A stretch of DNA of 9,114 bases. It comes from Phycisphaerae bacterium. Its GTDB lineage: Bacteria; Planctomycetota; Phycisphaerae; UBA1845. Shown in pieces: positions 1 through 7,325 of this stretch. Numbering within the stretch: position 1 is the stretch's first letter; each line of letters starts with the position of its first letter. A model generated the notes under the pieces. That model did not search any database, was not told the DNA's origin, and was given only the letters and a program-made list of their open reading frames with translations. The stretch spans positions 1 to 9,114 of the forward strand of contig BQJS01000194.1 in assembly GCA_021604825.1 (NCBI GenBank), in the 5' to 3' direction. A program made the translations under genes and the position numbers.

Positions 1-2
1 GC

Positions 3-929
3 CCGGCACCGACAGACTACCGCGAATCGGGAACCAGTCGTTCCAATACGGCGCGATCGGAAACTGATGCGATCGAAAGTTTAGAGCGTTTGGAAAATCT
101 GAGGCTTGAGGAAGATTCCAAGCGCACAACTGGCCGGCAGACCAAAACGGCGATGGATCGTCACTTGGTGCAGGATGGCGAGAATCTTTCGCGTATCGCC
201 GAACAATACTATGGTTCCAGTGCACCGAAGATCCTCGACGCCATCGTCAAAGCCAATCACGAAACGATGTCCGGACCGAACCACATTGTCTCCGGACGTG
301 AATTGCTGATTCCAGAAATTCCCGGAATTGAATCGATTCGACGGGAAGAGTCGTCAGACCTCGCGGCGTCGAACGCCAATCGAGATGTGGATACGGGGCG
401 GTCAAGTCGCAGTGATGACGACATCGAGAGTAATAGCCGCGCAACCACGCAATCGAACATCTTTGCGGAATACGAAGTCCAGCCAGGCGATCAGTTGTCT
501 CGCGTCGTGTCACGACATTACGGCAGTGCATCGAAGCAAATCATCGACCAGGTGTTTGAAGCGAATCGCGATCGCATGAACAGCCCCGACGGATTGGTCG
601 CAGGCACGGTCATCGTTTTGCCGGAACTTGAAGGCGTGCGCCCGAAGCAACTCGGTGCGAAGCGCAACCAACGCACGGAACCAATCGCAAATAATGCAAA
701 GAATGCTAAGACCAAAGAGTCATTTCGATGGTATGTGGTCCAAAAGGGCGACACCTATTCAACCATCGCTGCCGCCGAAATGGGAACCTCCAAGCGTTGG
801 AATGAACTGGCTGAATTCAATAAGAGCGTTTTCAAGAACGCGAAGCTGATCCGCCCCGGGGTGAAGATTCGCATCCCCAATTCGACATCGTCCGGCAACA
901 AGACTGACTCCAACCGCAGGGGTCGCTGA
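3..929 (+). CDS. Triple-LysM-domain protein, 5'-truncated by the window edge
   Basis: The reading frame is open from the first complete codon at base 3 to TGA at 927-929, giving 308 visible residues; the true start lies upstream. The TTG at 90 and ATG at 153 are in frame, but nothing favours them as starts. Three LysM peptidoglycan-binding repeats are visible at about 162-317, 471-623 and 729-878. Each begins with a typical LysM opening (HLVQDGENLSRIAEQYYG, YEVQPGDQLSRVVSRHYG, YVVQKGDTYSTIAAAEMG) and ends in a proline-containing strand such as LLIPE, VLPE or RIP. The first two resemble each other more than the third. Linkers between and before the repeats are hydrophilic and low in complexity, rich in S, R, D, N and T. 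LysM domains usually bind GlcNAc-containing glycan, so a periplasmic or envelope location is likely. No signal peptide or catalytic domain is in view, but an N-terminal membrane segment could lie off the window. The stop overlaps the next start (TGATG), so translation is probably coupled to the ftsL-like gene. The exact role is unknown. Confidence 0.85.
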   Translation, partial: PAPTDYRESGTSRSNTARSETDAIESLERLENLRLEEDSKRTTGRQTKTAMDRHLVQDGENLSRIAEQYYGSSAPKILDAIVKANHETMSGPNHIVSGRELLIPEIPGIESIRREESSDLAASNANRDVDTGRSSRSDDDIESNSRATTQSNIFAEYEVQPGDQLSRVVSRHYGSASKQIIDQVFEANRDRMNSPDGLVAGTVIVLPELEGVRPKQLGAKRNQRTEPIANNAKNAKTKESFRWYVVQKGDTYSTIAAAEMGTSKRWNELAEFNKSVFKNAKLIRPGVKIRIPNSTSSGNKTDSNRRGR

Positions 930-1219
930 TGACGCCGACGCGCGCCGGAGTCGCACTGTTGCTGGTGGGCGTCATATGCCTGACGGTGGTGGCGTTGCGT
1001 GCCGAAAAGGTTCGCGTCGAGACCCGGATCCAGGCACACACCGCCGAGCTTGTCCACTGCCGTCGTCAGGTTTGGTCGCTGCAGATGGAAATCGCCCGTT
1101 TGCGTTCACCGGAAAAGATTCAACAGAGGATCAACCGATTCAGCCTGACCGTCGGTGCCGACTTTGATCGTTGGCTCTCACCCGACACAGACGAAGCATT
1201 TGCATCATTGGAAGAGTGA
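929..1219 (+). CDS. ftsL: FtsL-like small bitopic division protein
   Basis: This 96-residue protein has a very short cytoplasmic tail, one hydrophobic segment at about residues 6-24 (AGVALLLVGVICLTVVALR), then a charged helical stretch at about 27-60 likely to form a coiled coil. Next comes LRSPEKIQQRINRFSL, which resembles the L-x-s-p-x-r-I-E-x-x-A region ending the coiled coil in FtsL and DivIC proteins. The size, topology and position directly before ftsI are those of FtsL, whose sequence is poorly conserved, so the call rests mainly on synteny and architecture. FtsL normally forms a complex with FtsB and FtsQ and activates the FtsW-FtsI synthase. The ATG at 929 overlaps the upstream stop by one base, with a G-rich GCAGGGG at 916-922 as a possible ribosome-binding site. 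The C-terminal tail is acidic (DTDEAFASLEE). A generic septum-formation-initiator-type protein is the main alternative. Confidence 0.7.
   Translation: MTPTRAGVALLLVGVICLTVVALRAEKVRVETRIQAHTAELVHCRRQVWSLQMEIARLRSPEKIQQRINRFSLTVGADFDRWLSPDTDEAFASLEE
1210..1216 (+). promoter_or_regulatory. Ribosome-binding site for ftsI
   Basis: GGAAGAG lies 6 bases before the GTG at 1223, inside the last codons of the ftsL-like gene. Its position supports GTG 1223 as the ftsI start although it is not ATG. Confidence 0.6.
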
Positions 1220-1222
1220 TTT

Positions 1223-2971
1223 GTGAAACGCGACCGCCCAGCTGAACCAAACATCAATGGTTGGCAGTTGTCGTCTGCAAAACTAATCTTCACTGTCGCG
1301 CTTCTCCTCTTCGTCGGACTTGCGATCCGGCTTGTCTATATCAACACGATCATGTCCAAGCGCCTGCTGGACATTGCCGAGTCGCAGCAGAAAAGTCGGA
1401 TGGCGATCGACGCGCGACGGGGCACCATTCTCGACGTTCGCGGTCGACTGCTTGCAGGAAGTCGCCCTCTCTACAGCGTCTACGCCGACCCGGCAATCAT
1501 CGAGCAACCTGACGAAGTCGCCCGCAAACTGGGCCACGTGCTCGAAATCGATCCGGGCGAACTCGAAAACGAAATCCGCAGCAGCTCGTCGCCGCGTTTC
1601 TGTTGGCTCAAGCGTTTGATTGACAACGACCAAGCCGACGCGATCCGCTCGATGCGCATTTACGGCATCGGGATGAAAAGCGAATTCGAGCGCTATTGGC
1701 CGATGGACGAGACGGCTGCCCATGTGCTTGGATTTGTCGGGTCCGACGGTCATGGTCTTGGCGGCATGGAGCTGCGCCACGACAGTCATCTTTCGGGCAA
1801 GTTCGGATACCGAACGACATTGCGAGACGCGAGGCGGCGGGCGATTGGCGGCGCTGTGAGTCGAATCGTCGCTCCGCAGGATGGCGGACATCTGGTCCTC
1901 ACGATCGACAGTGTCGTTCAACACATTGTCGAGAAGCGGTTGGCTGAACAGGTCGAACAGTACAACGCCGAAAACGGCATCGCCATCGTGATGAATCCGC
2001 GGACGGGCGAAATCCTGGCGATGGCGTGCGCACCGACGTTCAACCCGAACCGCTACCAGGATTTTGACGTTTCGTTGCGACGCAATCGTGTGGTGACCGA
2101 TCCTGTCGAACCGGGCAGCGTGTTCAAGCCATTCATTGCAGCCGTCGCACTCGAGCAGGGGTACGTCGGCCCGCGTGAGTTGATCGATTGCCATAACGGA
2201 CTCCACAACTTCGACGGCCGCTTGCTCAGAGACTCCAGCCCGCACGGCGAAATGAACATCAAGGACATCATCGCCTACAGCAGCAACATCGGAATGGGCA
2301 TCATCGGCACGCGCATGGGCGACGAAGTGTTGTATGCAGCCGTCAAGCGGTTTGGGTTCGGCACCAAGACCCAAGTCGGACTCTCAGGTGAAAGCGTGGG
2401 GATTTTCCCCAGCACCAAGTATTGGTCGAGTTACTCCAAGACGTCGATTCCCATGGGGCAGGAGTTGGCTGTTACGCCCATTCAATTGGCCACGGCGTTT
2501 TCGTCGTTTTTCAACGGAGGATTTCTGCTCCGGCCCCGGATTGTCAAGTCGCGCTTGCGGGCTGACTTCACAACCGAAGAGTCTTTCGTCGAACCCGAAA
2601 TCATCCGTCGTGTCGTCCCCGAAGATATTGCACAATATATGGTGATGCAGGCGCTGCCCGCAGTCGTAGCCAGGCATCGGCCGGAATTGGATGTCCCCGA
2701 ATATCCGACGGCGGGCAAGACCGGAACCGCCGAAGTCCCCGATCCAGCGACGAAGGAATACGGTCACAACGCTTACCTTAGTTCATTCATTGCGGCTGCC
2801 CCTTATGACAACGCTCAGATTGTCGTTCTGGTCATGATTCGCAAACCCGAATACGCTCGCGGTCATCTTGGATACGAGGTGGCTGGACCAGCAGTCCGCG
2901 ATATCACCCGCTCAACCTTGCAGTATTTGCAAGTGCCACCGGTTAATACCCAGGCGAGCGCGCTACCATAG
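1223..2971 (+). CDS. ftsI: Peptidoglycan D,D-transpeptidase FtsI (class B PBP, PBP3 type)
   Basis: This 582-residue protein has the usual length and layout of FtsI. A short cytoplasmic tail is followed by one membrane anchor at about residues 20-42. The class B N-terminal motif RRGTILDVRGRLLA starts at about 65, the dimerisation/pedestal domain runs to about 220, and the transpeptidase domain occupies about 250-570. All three penicillin-binding motifs are intact: S299-V-F-K302 with the acyl-enzyme serine, S353-S-N355, and K499-T-G-T502. It should therefore be catalytically competent and beta-lactam-binding. It cross-links septal peptidoglycan in the periplasm together with FtsW, encoded about 4.3 kb downstream. 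No PASTA domain is present. The start is GTG with a good ribosome-binding site, 3 bases after the ftsL-like stop, so the two are almost certainly co-transcribed. Synteny with murE, murF, mraY and ftsW favours FtsI over an elongation PBP2. Confidence 0.95.
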   Translation: MKRDRPAEPNINGWQLSSAKLIFTVALLLFVGLAIRLVYINTIMSKRLLDIAESQQKSRMAIDARRGTILDVRGRLLAGSRPLYSVYADPAIIEQPDEVARKLGHVLEIDPGELENEIRSSSSPRFCWLKRLIDNDQADAIRSMRIYGIGMKSEFERYWPMDETAAHVLGFVGSDGHGLGGMELRHDSHLSGKFGYRTTLRDARRRAIGGAVSRIVAPQDGGHLVLTIDSVVQHIVEKRLAEQVEQYNAENGIAIVMNPRTGEILAMACAPTFNPNRYQDFDVSLRRNRVVTDPVEPGSVFKPFIAAVALEQGYVGPRELIDCHNGLHNFDGRLLRDSSPHGEMNIKDIIAYSSNIGMGIIGTRMGDEVLYAAVKRFGFGTKTQVGLSGESVGIFPSTKYWSSYSKTSIPMGQELAVTPIQLATAFSSFFNGGFLLRPRIVKSRLRADFTTEESFVEPEIIRRVVPEDIAQYMVMQALPAVVARHRPELDVPEYPTAGKTGTAEVPDPATKEYGHNAYLSSFIAAAPYDNAQIVVLVMIRKPEYARGHLGYEVAGPAVRDITRSTLQYLQVPPVNTQASALP

Positions 2972-2988
2972 GTTGGCGTATCGCAACC
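2971..2988 (+). other. Small stem-loop at the ftsI stop codon
   Basis: GGTTG-g-CG / TAT / CG-CAACC can form a 7-bp stem with one bulged G and a 3-base loop, starting on the last base of the ftsI stop codon. No run of T follows, so it is not a convincing intrinsic terminator. It could influence mRNA stability at the end of the ftsI block or simply be chance. Confidence 0.25.
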
Positions 2989-2994
2989 GCGCAT

Positions 2995-3009
2995 GTGAAA
3001 AGTTTTCAC
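2995..3009. promoter_or_regulatory. 15-bp palindrome, possible operator
   Basis: GTGAAAA-G-TTTTCAC is a perfect inverted repeat of two 7-base arms around one central base. As RNA it would have to open its centre to form a hairpin, so a binding site for a dimeric DNA-binding protein is more natural. It lies 32 bases before the candidate -35 element of the putative murE promoter. No regulator can be named, and a chance palindrome is possible. Confidence 0.35.
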
Positions 3010-3040
3010 CCACAGTCGCATCAAGTTCGCGCAATAGGAC

Positions 3041-3069
3041 TTGGTTGAGCCTGCCGTTTGGCATACACT
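3041..3069 (+). promoter_or_regulatory. Candidate sigma70-type promoter before murE
   Basis: TTGGTT (3041-3046) and TACACT (3064-3069) are separated by exactly 17 bases. They match 3 of 6 and 4 of 6 positions of the -35 and -10 consensus. Transcription would begin near 3076 and leave about 33 bases before the murE start. It lies in the longest intergenic gap of the window, where an internal promoter would be expected. The match is modest and sigma specificity in this organism is unknown. Confidence 0.35.
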
Positions 3070-3096
3070 ATTTGTAGACGGATCGCACTGGTTCAC

Positions 3097-3103
3097 GGAA
3101 GGA
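3097..3103 (+). promoter_or_regulatory. Ribosome-binding site deciding the murE start
   Basis: GGAAGGA sits 5 bases before the ATG at 3109 and is the strongest Shine-Dalgarno match in this gap. It argues for ATG 3109 and against the longer in-frame TTG at 3058, which lies inside the candidate promoter spacer and has no ribosome-binding site. Confidence 0.75.
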
Positions 3104-3108
3104 CCACC

Positions 3109-4671
3109 ATGGCTACCGGCCAACCCCATCCCGATTCCCATGCGCGCATCGACCATGCGATTTCCAAATGGACGCTCCGGTCCCTTCTCGATTCGGCAAA
3201 CATCGAAGTCAACGCCGATCTCTCCGCTCCAGTTTCGACCACCCGTATCAATCGATTGACCGTTGACTCTCGCGATGCCGATTCCGGTTCGTGCTTTGTC
3301 GCGCTCACTGGAACCAAAACCGATGGGCACCGTTACGTTTCGCAGGCATTGGACGCCGGCGCGGTCGTCATCGTGGAATCGGGTCAGCGCGATGTGCGAA
3401 ACGAGCGGGTCATCGAGGTTGCGGATACGCACGATGCGATCGCCAGGTTGGCGGCTACGTTTTTTGGTATCGATCGATTGCAGCGGGACGGAAAGCTGAA
3501 ACTCATTGGGGTGACCGGAACGAACGGCAAGACGACGGTCGTGTCCTTGATCACGTCAATCTTGCGGGCAGCGAAGTACCCGGCCAGTTCACTCGGGACG
3601 ATCGGATTGGATGTCACGGGGAATTCGACCGACGTGATTTCCGGAATGACCACGCCGCCGCCGATTGAGCTCTGCGCGACGCTCGCCGATGCGGCCCGCG
3701 CCGGTGCCTGCTACGTCGCGATGGAAGTGTCGAGTCATGCTCTCGATCAGCGCCGCTGTGGTGGACTTCGGTTCGACGTCGGTGTGTTTACCAATCTGAC
3801 GCAAGACCATCTCGACTACCACGGGGATATGAAAGAGTACGCGCGGGCCAAGCGCCGGTTGTTTGATGCGCTCGCTGCCGATGCGTTCGCGGTGATCAAT
3901 GCCGATGATCCATTCGCGAGTTCGATGACGGTGGAATGCGATGCGTCTGTCATCGCGTTTTCAAACGAATGCGTTAGTGCCGATGTGTTTGCTTCAAAAG
4001 TCCGATTGGGCGCGAACGGCACCACCTTTGATTTATACATTGACGGCACGATGTCGTCGGTGAATAGCGCGCTGATCGGTACGCACAATGTAAGCAACAT
4101 GTTGGCTGCGGTTGCGACAGCCCATGCATTGGGCATCGATTGCGAATCAATTTGTAAGGGCATCGCATCAATCGCGTGTGTCCCAGGCCGATTGGAGCGG
4201 GTAGAGTGTAGTGCGCCCTGCGAGGTGTTCGTCGATTACGCCCATACGCCCGACGCCTTGGAGAACGTGTTGCGCGTCGTTCGCGATGTAACGGAAGGGC
4301 GCTTGATTTGCGTGTTCGGTTGCGGCGGTGATCGCGACAAGACCAAGCGTGTACCAATGGGGAAAGCGGTCGCGACGTTGGCCGACATCGGCATCCTGAC
4401 CAGCGACAACCCCCGCCACGAAGACCCCAATGCCATCATTGACGACGTGATCGTTGGTTTCAATGGAAGTGGCGCGTGCCAGCGTATCGTCCAGATCGAT
4501 CGCCGCGCAGCGATTTATGAAGCCATCACCCGCGCAGAGAAAGACGACACGGTGCTGATCGCCGGCAAGGGTCACGAAGACTATCAAATCATTGGCGACG
4601 AACGTCTTTCATTCGACGATCGGCTGGTCGCAATCGCAGCCGCCAAGAATGCCATCGAGGTGACCGCATGA
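3109..4671 (+). CDS. murE: UDP-MurNAc-L-Ala-D-Glu:meso-diaminopimelate ligase MurE
   Basis: MurE is the cytoplasmic ATP-dependent ligase that adds the third residue of the peptidoglycan stem peptide. From ATG 3109 the protein has 520 residues, close to the usual 480-520. The N-terminal UDP-binding domain contains LTVDSRDADSGSCFVAL at about 50-66. The central ATPase domain has the P-loop GVTGTNGKTT (134-143), TTPPP (181-185), MEVSSHALDQ (205-214) and HLDYHGDMKEYARAKRRLF, whose K248 matches the lysine that is carbamylated in Mur ligases. The C-terminal domain has DYAHTPD (376-382), GCGGDRDKTKR (404-414) and DNPRHEDP (433-440), then GKGHE (486-490). The DNPR arginine is the family signature for meso-diaminopimelate; lysine-adding enzymes lack it. 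The stop overlaps the murF start as ATGA. The gene may start a transcript at the promoter proposed upstream. Confidence 0.96.
   Translation: MATGQPHPDSHARIDHAISKWTLRSLLDSANIEVNADLSAPVSTTRINRLTVDSRDADSGSCFVALTGTKTDGHRYVSQALDAGAVVIVESGQRDVRNERVIEVADTHDAIARLAATFFGIDRLQRDGKLKLIGVTGTNGKTTVVSLITSILRAAKYPASSLGTIGLDVTGNSTDVISGMTTPPPIELCATLADAARAGACYVAMEVSSHALDQRRCGGLRFDVGVFTNLTQDHLDYHGDMKEYARAKRRLFDALAADAFAVINADDPFASSMTVECDASVIAFSNECVSADVFASKVRLGANGTTFDLYIDGTMSSVNSALIGTHNVSNMLAAVATAHALGIDCESICKGIASIACVPGRLERVECSAPCEVFVDYAHTPDALENVLRVVRDVTEGRLICVFGCGGDRDKTKRVPMGKAVATLADIGILTSDNPRHEDPNAIIDDVIVGFNGSGACQRIVQIDRRAAIYEAITRAEKDDTVLIAGKGHEDYQIIGDERLSFDDRLVAIAAAKNAIEVTA
4657..4663 (+). promoter_or_regulatory. 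Ribosome-binding site for murF
   Basis: GAGGTGA lies within the last codons of murE, 4 bases before ATG 4668 and 13 bases before the next in-frame ATG at 4677. This favours 4668 and translational coupling through the ATGA overlap. Confidence 0.6.
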
Positions 4672-6056
4672 TCCCAATGTCCATCGCACAAATCGCCTGG
4701 GCTGCCAACGCCACGCCTTCGTCGACGATTGAGGACGGAATGGTCACCGGCATCTCCACCGACTCGCGAGCGGTCAAACCGGGCGAGTTGTTCGTGGCAA
4801 TCAAGGGCGACAGGTTCGATGGGCATGACTACGTCGAGCAAGCCGTCAGCCAAGGAGCGAAAGCGTGTCTGGTGACGAGTGGGTTTCGATCGCCAACCGG
4901 CGCGCCGCTGCTTTACGCAGATGACGTGGTCGAAGCGCTCGGTAAGATCGCAGCCCACCACCGCCGCATTGGCAGCGCGAAAGTCATCGGCATCACTGGA
5001 AGTGCTGGCAAGACCACGACCAAGGCTATGATCGCCCACGTGTTGGGTGATTGTTTTCCCATCGCGTATGCCCCGAGGAGTTTCAACAATCAGATCGGCG
5101 TTCCGCTGACATTGTTATCTGCGAATCACGACGATCGGTTTGTCATCGTCGAAATCGGTACAAGCCGGCCCGGCGAAGTTGGGTTGCTGTCGGCAATGGC
5201 CAAGCCCGACGTTGGTGTGGTGACGTCGGTCGGGGCAGCACACCTTGCCGGGTTCGGCTCGATTGACGCGGTGCGACGCGAGAAACTCTCGCTGTTTGAT
5301 CACGTTGCAAAAGGCGGCAGGGCGTACGTCAATGCCCGCGCGGTCGATGGCATCGGCGTGTTGCCGCGCTCGGCGGAGATCGGTTGGCAAACGTTTGGTG
5401 AGCATCAGGAATCTGATCTCTTGGTGACGGAAATCGCGGGCGATTTGAAACGCACGACCGCGCGGATCAATGGTCGGTTTGAATTGGAGCTTTCGGTGGC
5501 TGGACCGCACAACGCGGTGAATGCGTGCGCCGCGTTCGGCGTGTGTCTCGCGTGCGGAGTCGCCCCGGAACAAGTTCTCTCATCGCTTAAATCATTTTCG
5601 ATGCCGCCCATGCGACTCAACGTCAGTACGTCGGACCGCTGGACAATCATCGACGATTGCTACAACGCCAATCCGCTCAGCGTCGCCGCATCGTTGGACG
5701 TGTTGAAATCCGATACGAAACATCGCCGCGTGTTTGTCGCAGGCACGATGGCCGAGTTGGGTGAAGCGGCTGCGGACTTACACCACGAAATGGGCATGAA
5801 CGCTTCGGCATCGGGCGTGGACGTTTTGATCGCGGTGGGTGAGTTCGCCGGACACGTTGCAAAAGGTGCAAAGGGCCACCGAGGGGGAATGCGCATCCAC
5901 GAGTTTGAATCGGTTGACGACGCCTGCTCGAAAGTGCCTAGCCTGTTGCAAGACGGCGACACGATTTTGGTGAAAGGGTCGCGGTCGGCAGGTCTGGAGC
6001 GGATCGTCGGCGAGCTAAGTGCTTCACAAACGCCAACGGTCGCACGGGCCACTTAA
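4668..6056 (+). CDS. murF: UDP-MurNAc-tripeptide:D-Ala-D-Ala ligase MurF
   Basis: MurF completes the cytoplasmic UDP-MurNAc-pentapeptide by adding D-Ala-D-Ala at the cost of ATP. The 462 residues match the family length. The N-terminal domain shows ISTDSRAVKPGELFVAIKG (29-47), the typical Mur substrate-binding opening. The ATPase domain has the P-loop GITGSAGKTTTK (108-119), the MurF-characteristic FNNQIGVPLTLL (139-150) and VEIGTSRPGEV (161-171). The C-terminal domain contains DDCYNANP (329-336), AGTMAELG (358-365) and the terminal VKGSRS (435-440). FNNQIG and YNANP separate it clearly from MurC, MurD and MurE. It overlaps murE by 4 bases and is followed by mraY after 31 bases, so it is very likely part of the same transcript. 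No anomaly was seen. Confidence 0.96.
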   Translation: MIPMSIAQIAWAANATPSSTIEDGMVTGISTDSRAVKPGELFVAIKGDRFDGHDYVEQAVSQGAKACLVTSGFRSPTGAPLLYADDVVEALGKIAAHHRRIGSAKVIGITGSAGKTTTKAMIAHVLGDCFPIAYAPRSFNNQIGVPLTLLSANHDDRFVIVEIGTSRPGEVGLLSAMAKPDVGVVTSVGAAHLAGFGSIDAVRREKLSLFDHVAKGGRAYVNARAVDGIGVLPRSAEIGWQTFGEHQESDLLVTEIAGDLKRTTARINGRFELELSVAGPHNAVNACAAFGVCLACGVAPEQVLSSLKSFSMPPMRLNVSTSDRWTIIDDCYNANPLSVAASLDVLKSDTKHRRVFVAGTMAELGEAAADLHHEMGMNASASGVDVLIAVGEFAGHVAKGAKGHRGGMRIHEFESVDDACSKVPSLLQDGDTILVKGSRSAGLERIVGELSASQTPTVARAT

Positions 6057-6087
6057 CCCTGGGACAATAGAAAGACCACACTGAACT

Positions 6088-7224
6088 GTGCTGTACTACC
6101 TGTTTCGGTCAATCCTACAGGGCGAGCATTATGCCTACGAAAACCCGCTCTTTCGCGGTGGGTTGGCGGCACTCTTCTGCTTTTTGCTGATCGCGCTGGC
6201 CGGCCAAGCTGGGATTCGCCAACTGATGCGCTACAAGCTGGGCGATCGACCGGAATTCGACCACGACACGCTCAACAAACTCATGAAGGACAAAGAAAAC
6301 GTTCCCACGATGGGCGGCGTGATGATCGTCGGGGCGATTCTTGCAGCCACGCTGCTCTTCGCCGACTTCAGAAATTTCTACGTCCTCATGGGCATGTTTG
6401 GGTTGGTTTGGTTGTCGGTTTTGGGGGCGGTTGACGATTGGATCAAGCTCACGCTTGCGCAGCGCGGTGGCGGTCGCGACGGTCTCAAGAGTCATGAGAA
6501 GCTCTTGTTTCAATTCGGGCTGGGCGTGTTGCTCGGTTATTTCGTGTACAGTTTTGGCCGGTCGAACCTTGCCGTTGTCGCTGATTCCGTTGAGCCGATC
6601 GAATCGTTTCGCGTCTTGACCGTTCCATTTTACAAACAGGGTTTATTTCTCACGCCGTTTTTATTTATGGCCGTCACTGTGCTCGTAACAACCGCAACGT
6701 CCAACTCGGTGAACTTGACCGATGGGATGGATGGTTTGGCGTCGGGCTGTGTCGCGTTGACTGCACTGGTATTCATGGTGCTCAGTTACGTCGCCGGTGA
6801 TTCGGAATTGGCCGGTAAGTTGCTCATGCCGCACATACCCAAGAGCGGCGAACTTGCAGTGATCTGCGGGGCGATTATGGGTGCGACGCTGGGGTTTTTG
6901 TGGTACAATTGCCATCCGGCTCAAGTATTCATGGGCGACACCGGTTCGCTGCCGCTAGGTGGTTTGATCGGTTACGTCGCTATCGTGATTCGCCAGGAGT
7001 TGATGTTGTTTATCGTCGGGGGCGTGTTTGTGCTGGAAGCCCTCTCGGTCATCATACAGGTGGGGTATTTCAAGTATTCCGGTGGCAAGCGCGTGTTTCG
7101 ATGCGCGCCGATCCACCACCATTTCCACCTGGCTGGCTGGACCGAAACGCAAACGGTCATTCGCTTTTGGTTGTTGGCCGCCCTGTTCGCGGGGGCTGCA
7201 TTGGCGACGATTAAGCTGCGTTAA
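6088..7224 (+). CDS. mraY: Phospho-N-acetylmuramoyl-pentapeptide transferase MraY
   Basis: MraY is the integral membrane enzyme that forms lipid I from UDP-MurNAc-pentapeptide and undecaprenyl phosphate. The 378 residues fit the family, which has ten transmembrane helices. Diagnostic motifs in order are VPTMGGVMI (72-80), the Mg-binding aspartates DDW at 116-118, VNLTDGMDGLA (208-218), LGFLWYNCHPAQVFMGDTGSLPLGG (about 268-292, with the conserved aspartate D284) and APIHHHFHLAGW (340-351) with the HHH triad at 343-345. All catalytic residues are present. The GTG at 6088 gives the family-like opening MLYYLFRSIL, but only a weak purine-rich GAAAG lies 13 bases upstream, so translation may depend partly on upstream ribosomes. 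The gene normally followed by murD is here followed by a 101-base gap and ftsW. Confidence 0.96.
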   Translation: MLYYLFRSILQGEHYAYENPLFRGGLAALFCFLLIALAGQAGIRQLMRYKLGDRPEFDHDTLNKLMKDKENVPTMGGVMIVGAILAATLLFADFRNFYVLMGMFGLVWLSVLGAVDDWIKLTLAQRGGGRDGLKSHEKLLFQFGLGVLLGYFVYSFGRSNLAVVADSVEPIESFRVLTVPFYKQGLFLTPFLFMAVTVLVTTATSNSVNLTDGMDGLASGCVALTALVFMVLSYVAGDSELAGKLLMPHIPKSGELAVICGAIMGATLGFLWYNCHPAQVFMGDTGSLPLGGLIGYVAIVIRQELMLFIVGGVFVLEALSVIIQVGYFKYSGGKRVFRCAPIHHHFHLAGWTETQTVIRFWLLAALFAGAALATIKLR

Positions 7225-7325
7225 CGATTGAGCAAGCAACGTCGGTCAATGGCAAGGATGCCAAGGCCAAACGACAATTAGAGTCAGTCATGTACCGTCA
7301 GAATTCAGCTCACGGATGAGTGTGA
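7225..7325 (+). other. Intergenic gap at the usual murD position
   Basis: These 101 bases between mraY and ftsW hold no open frame of useful length, no recognisable MurD motif and no convincing promoter or terminator. The only structure seen is a weak 4-bp inverted repeat, GGCA-AGGA-TGCC, at 7251-7262. GGATGAG at 7314-7320 lies 5 bases before the ftsW ATG and probably serves as its ribosome-binding site. Confidence 0.6.

Noticed and set aside
90..92. TTG at 90 as the start of the LysM protein
   Set aside because: The frame is open back to the window edge and there is no clear ribosome-binding site, so the gene more likely begins upstream.
1283..2374. Open frame of 363 codons on the minus strand opposite ftsI
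   Set aside because: It lies wholly inside a clearly conserved gene, its translation shows no recognisable domain, and it is rich in D, R, A and H as expected from reading GC-rich codons in antisense. It is a shadow of ftsI.
2971..2988. Rho-independent terminator after ftsI
   Set aside because: The stem has a bulge and only 7 base pairs, and no T-rich tract follows, so termination is not supported. It is kept only as a small stem-loop.
3058..3108. Longer MurE start at TTG 3058 adding 17 residues
   Set aside because: There is no ribosome-binding site before 3058, whereas GGAAGGA stands 5 bases before ATG 3109. The extra residues do not resemble MurE.
2863..3432. Minus-strand open frame of 189 codons spanning the ftsI-murE gap
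   Set aside because: It overlaps the ends of both ftsI and murE in antisense, shows no domain, and reads through the palindrome and promoter-like elements. It has no supporting evidence as a gene.
7251..7262. GGCA-AGGA-TGCC inverted repeat in the mraY-ftsW gap as a terminator or operator
   Set aside because: Four base pairs is too short to mean anything in a 101-base gap, and no T-run or promoter element is associated with it.
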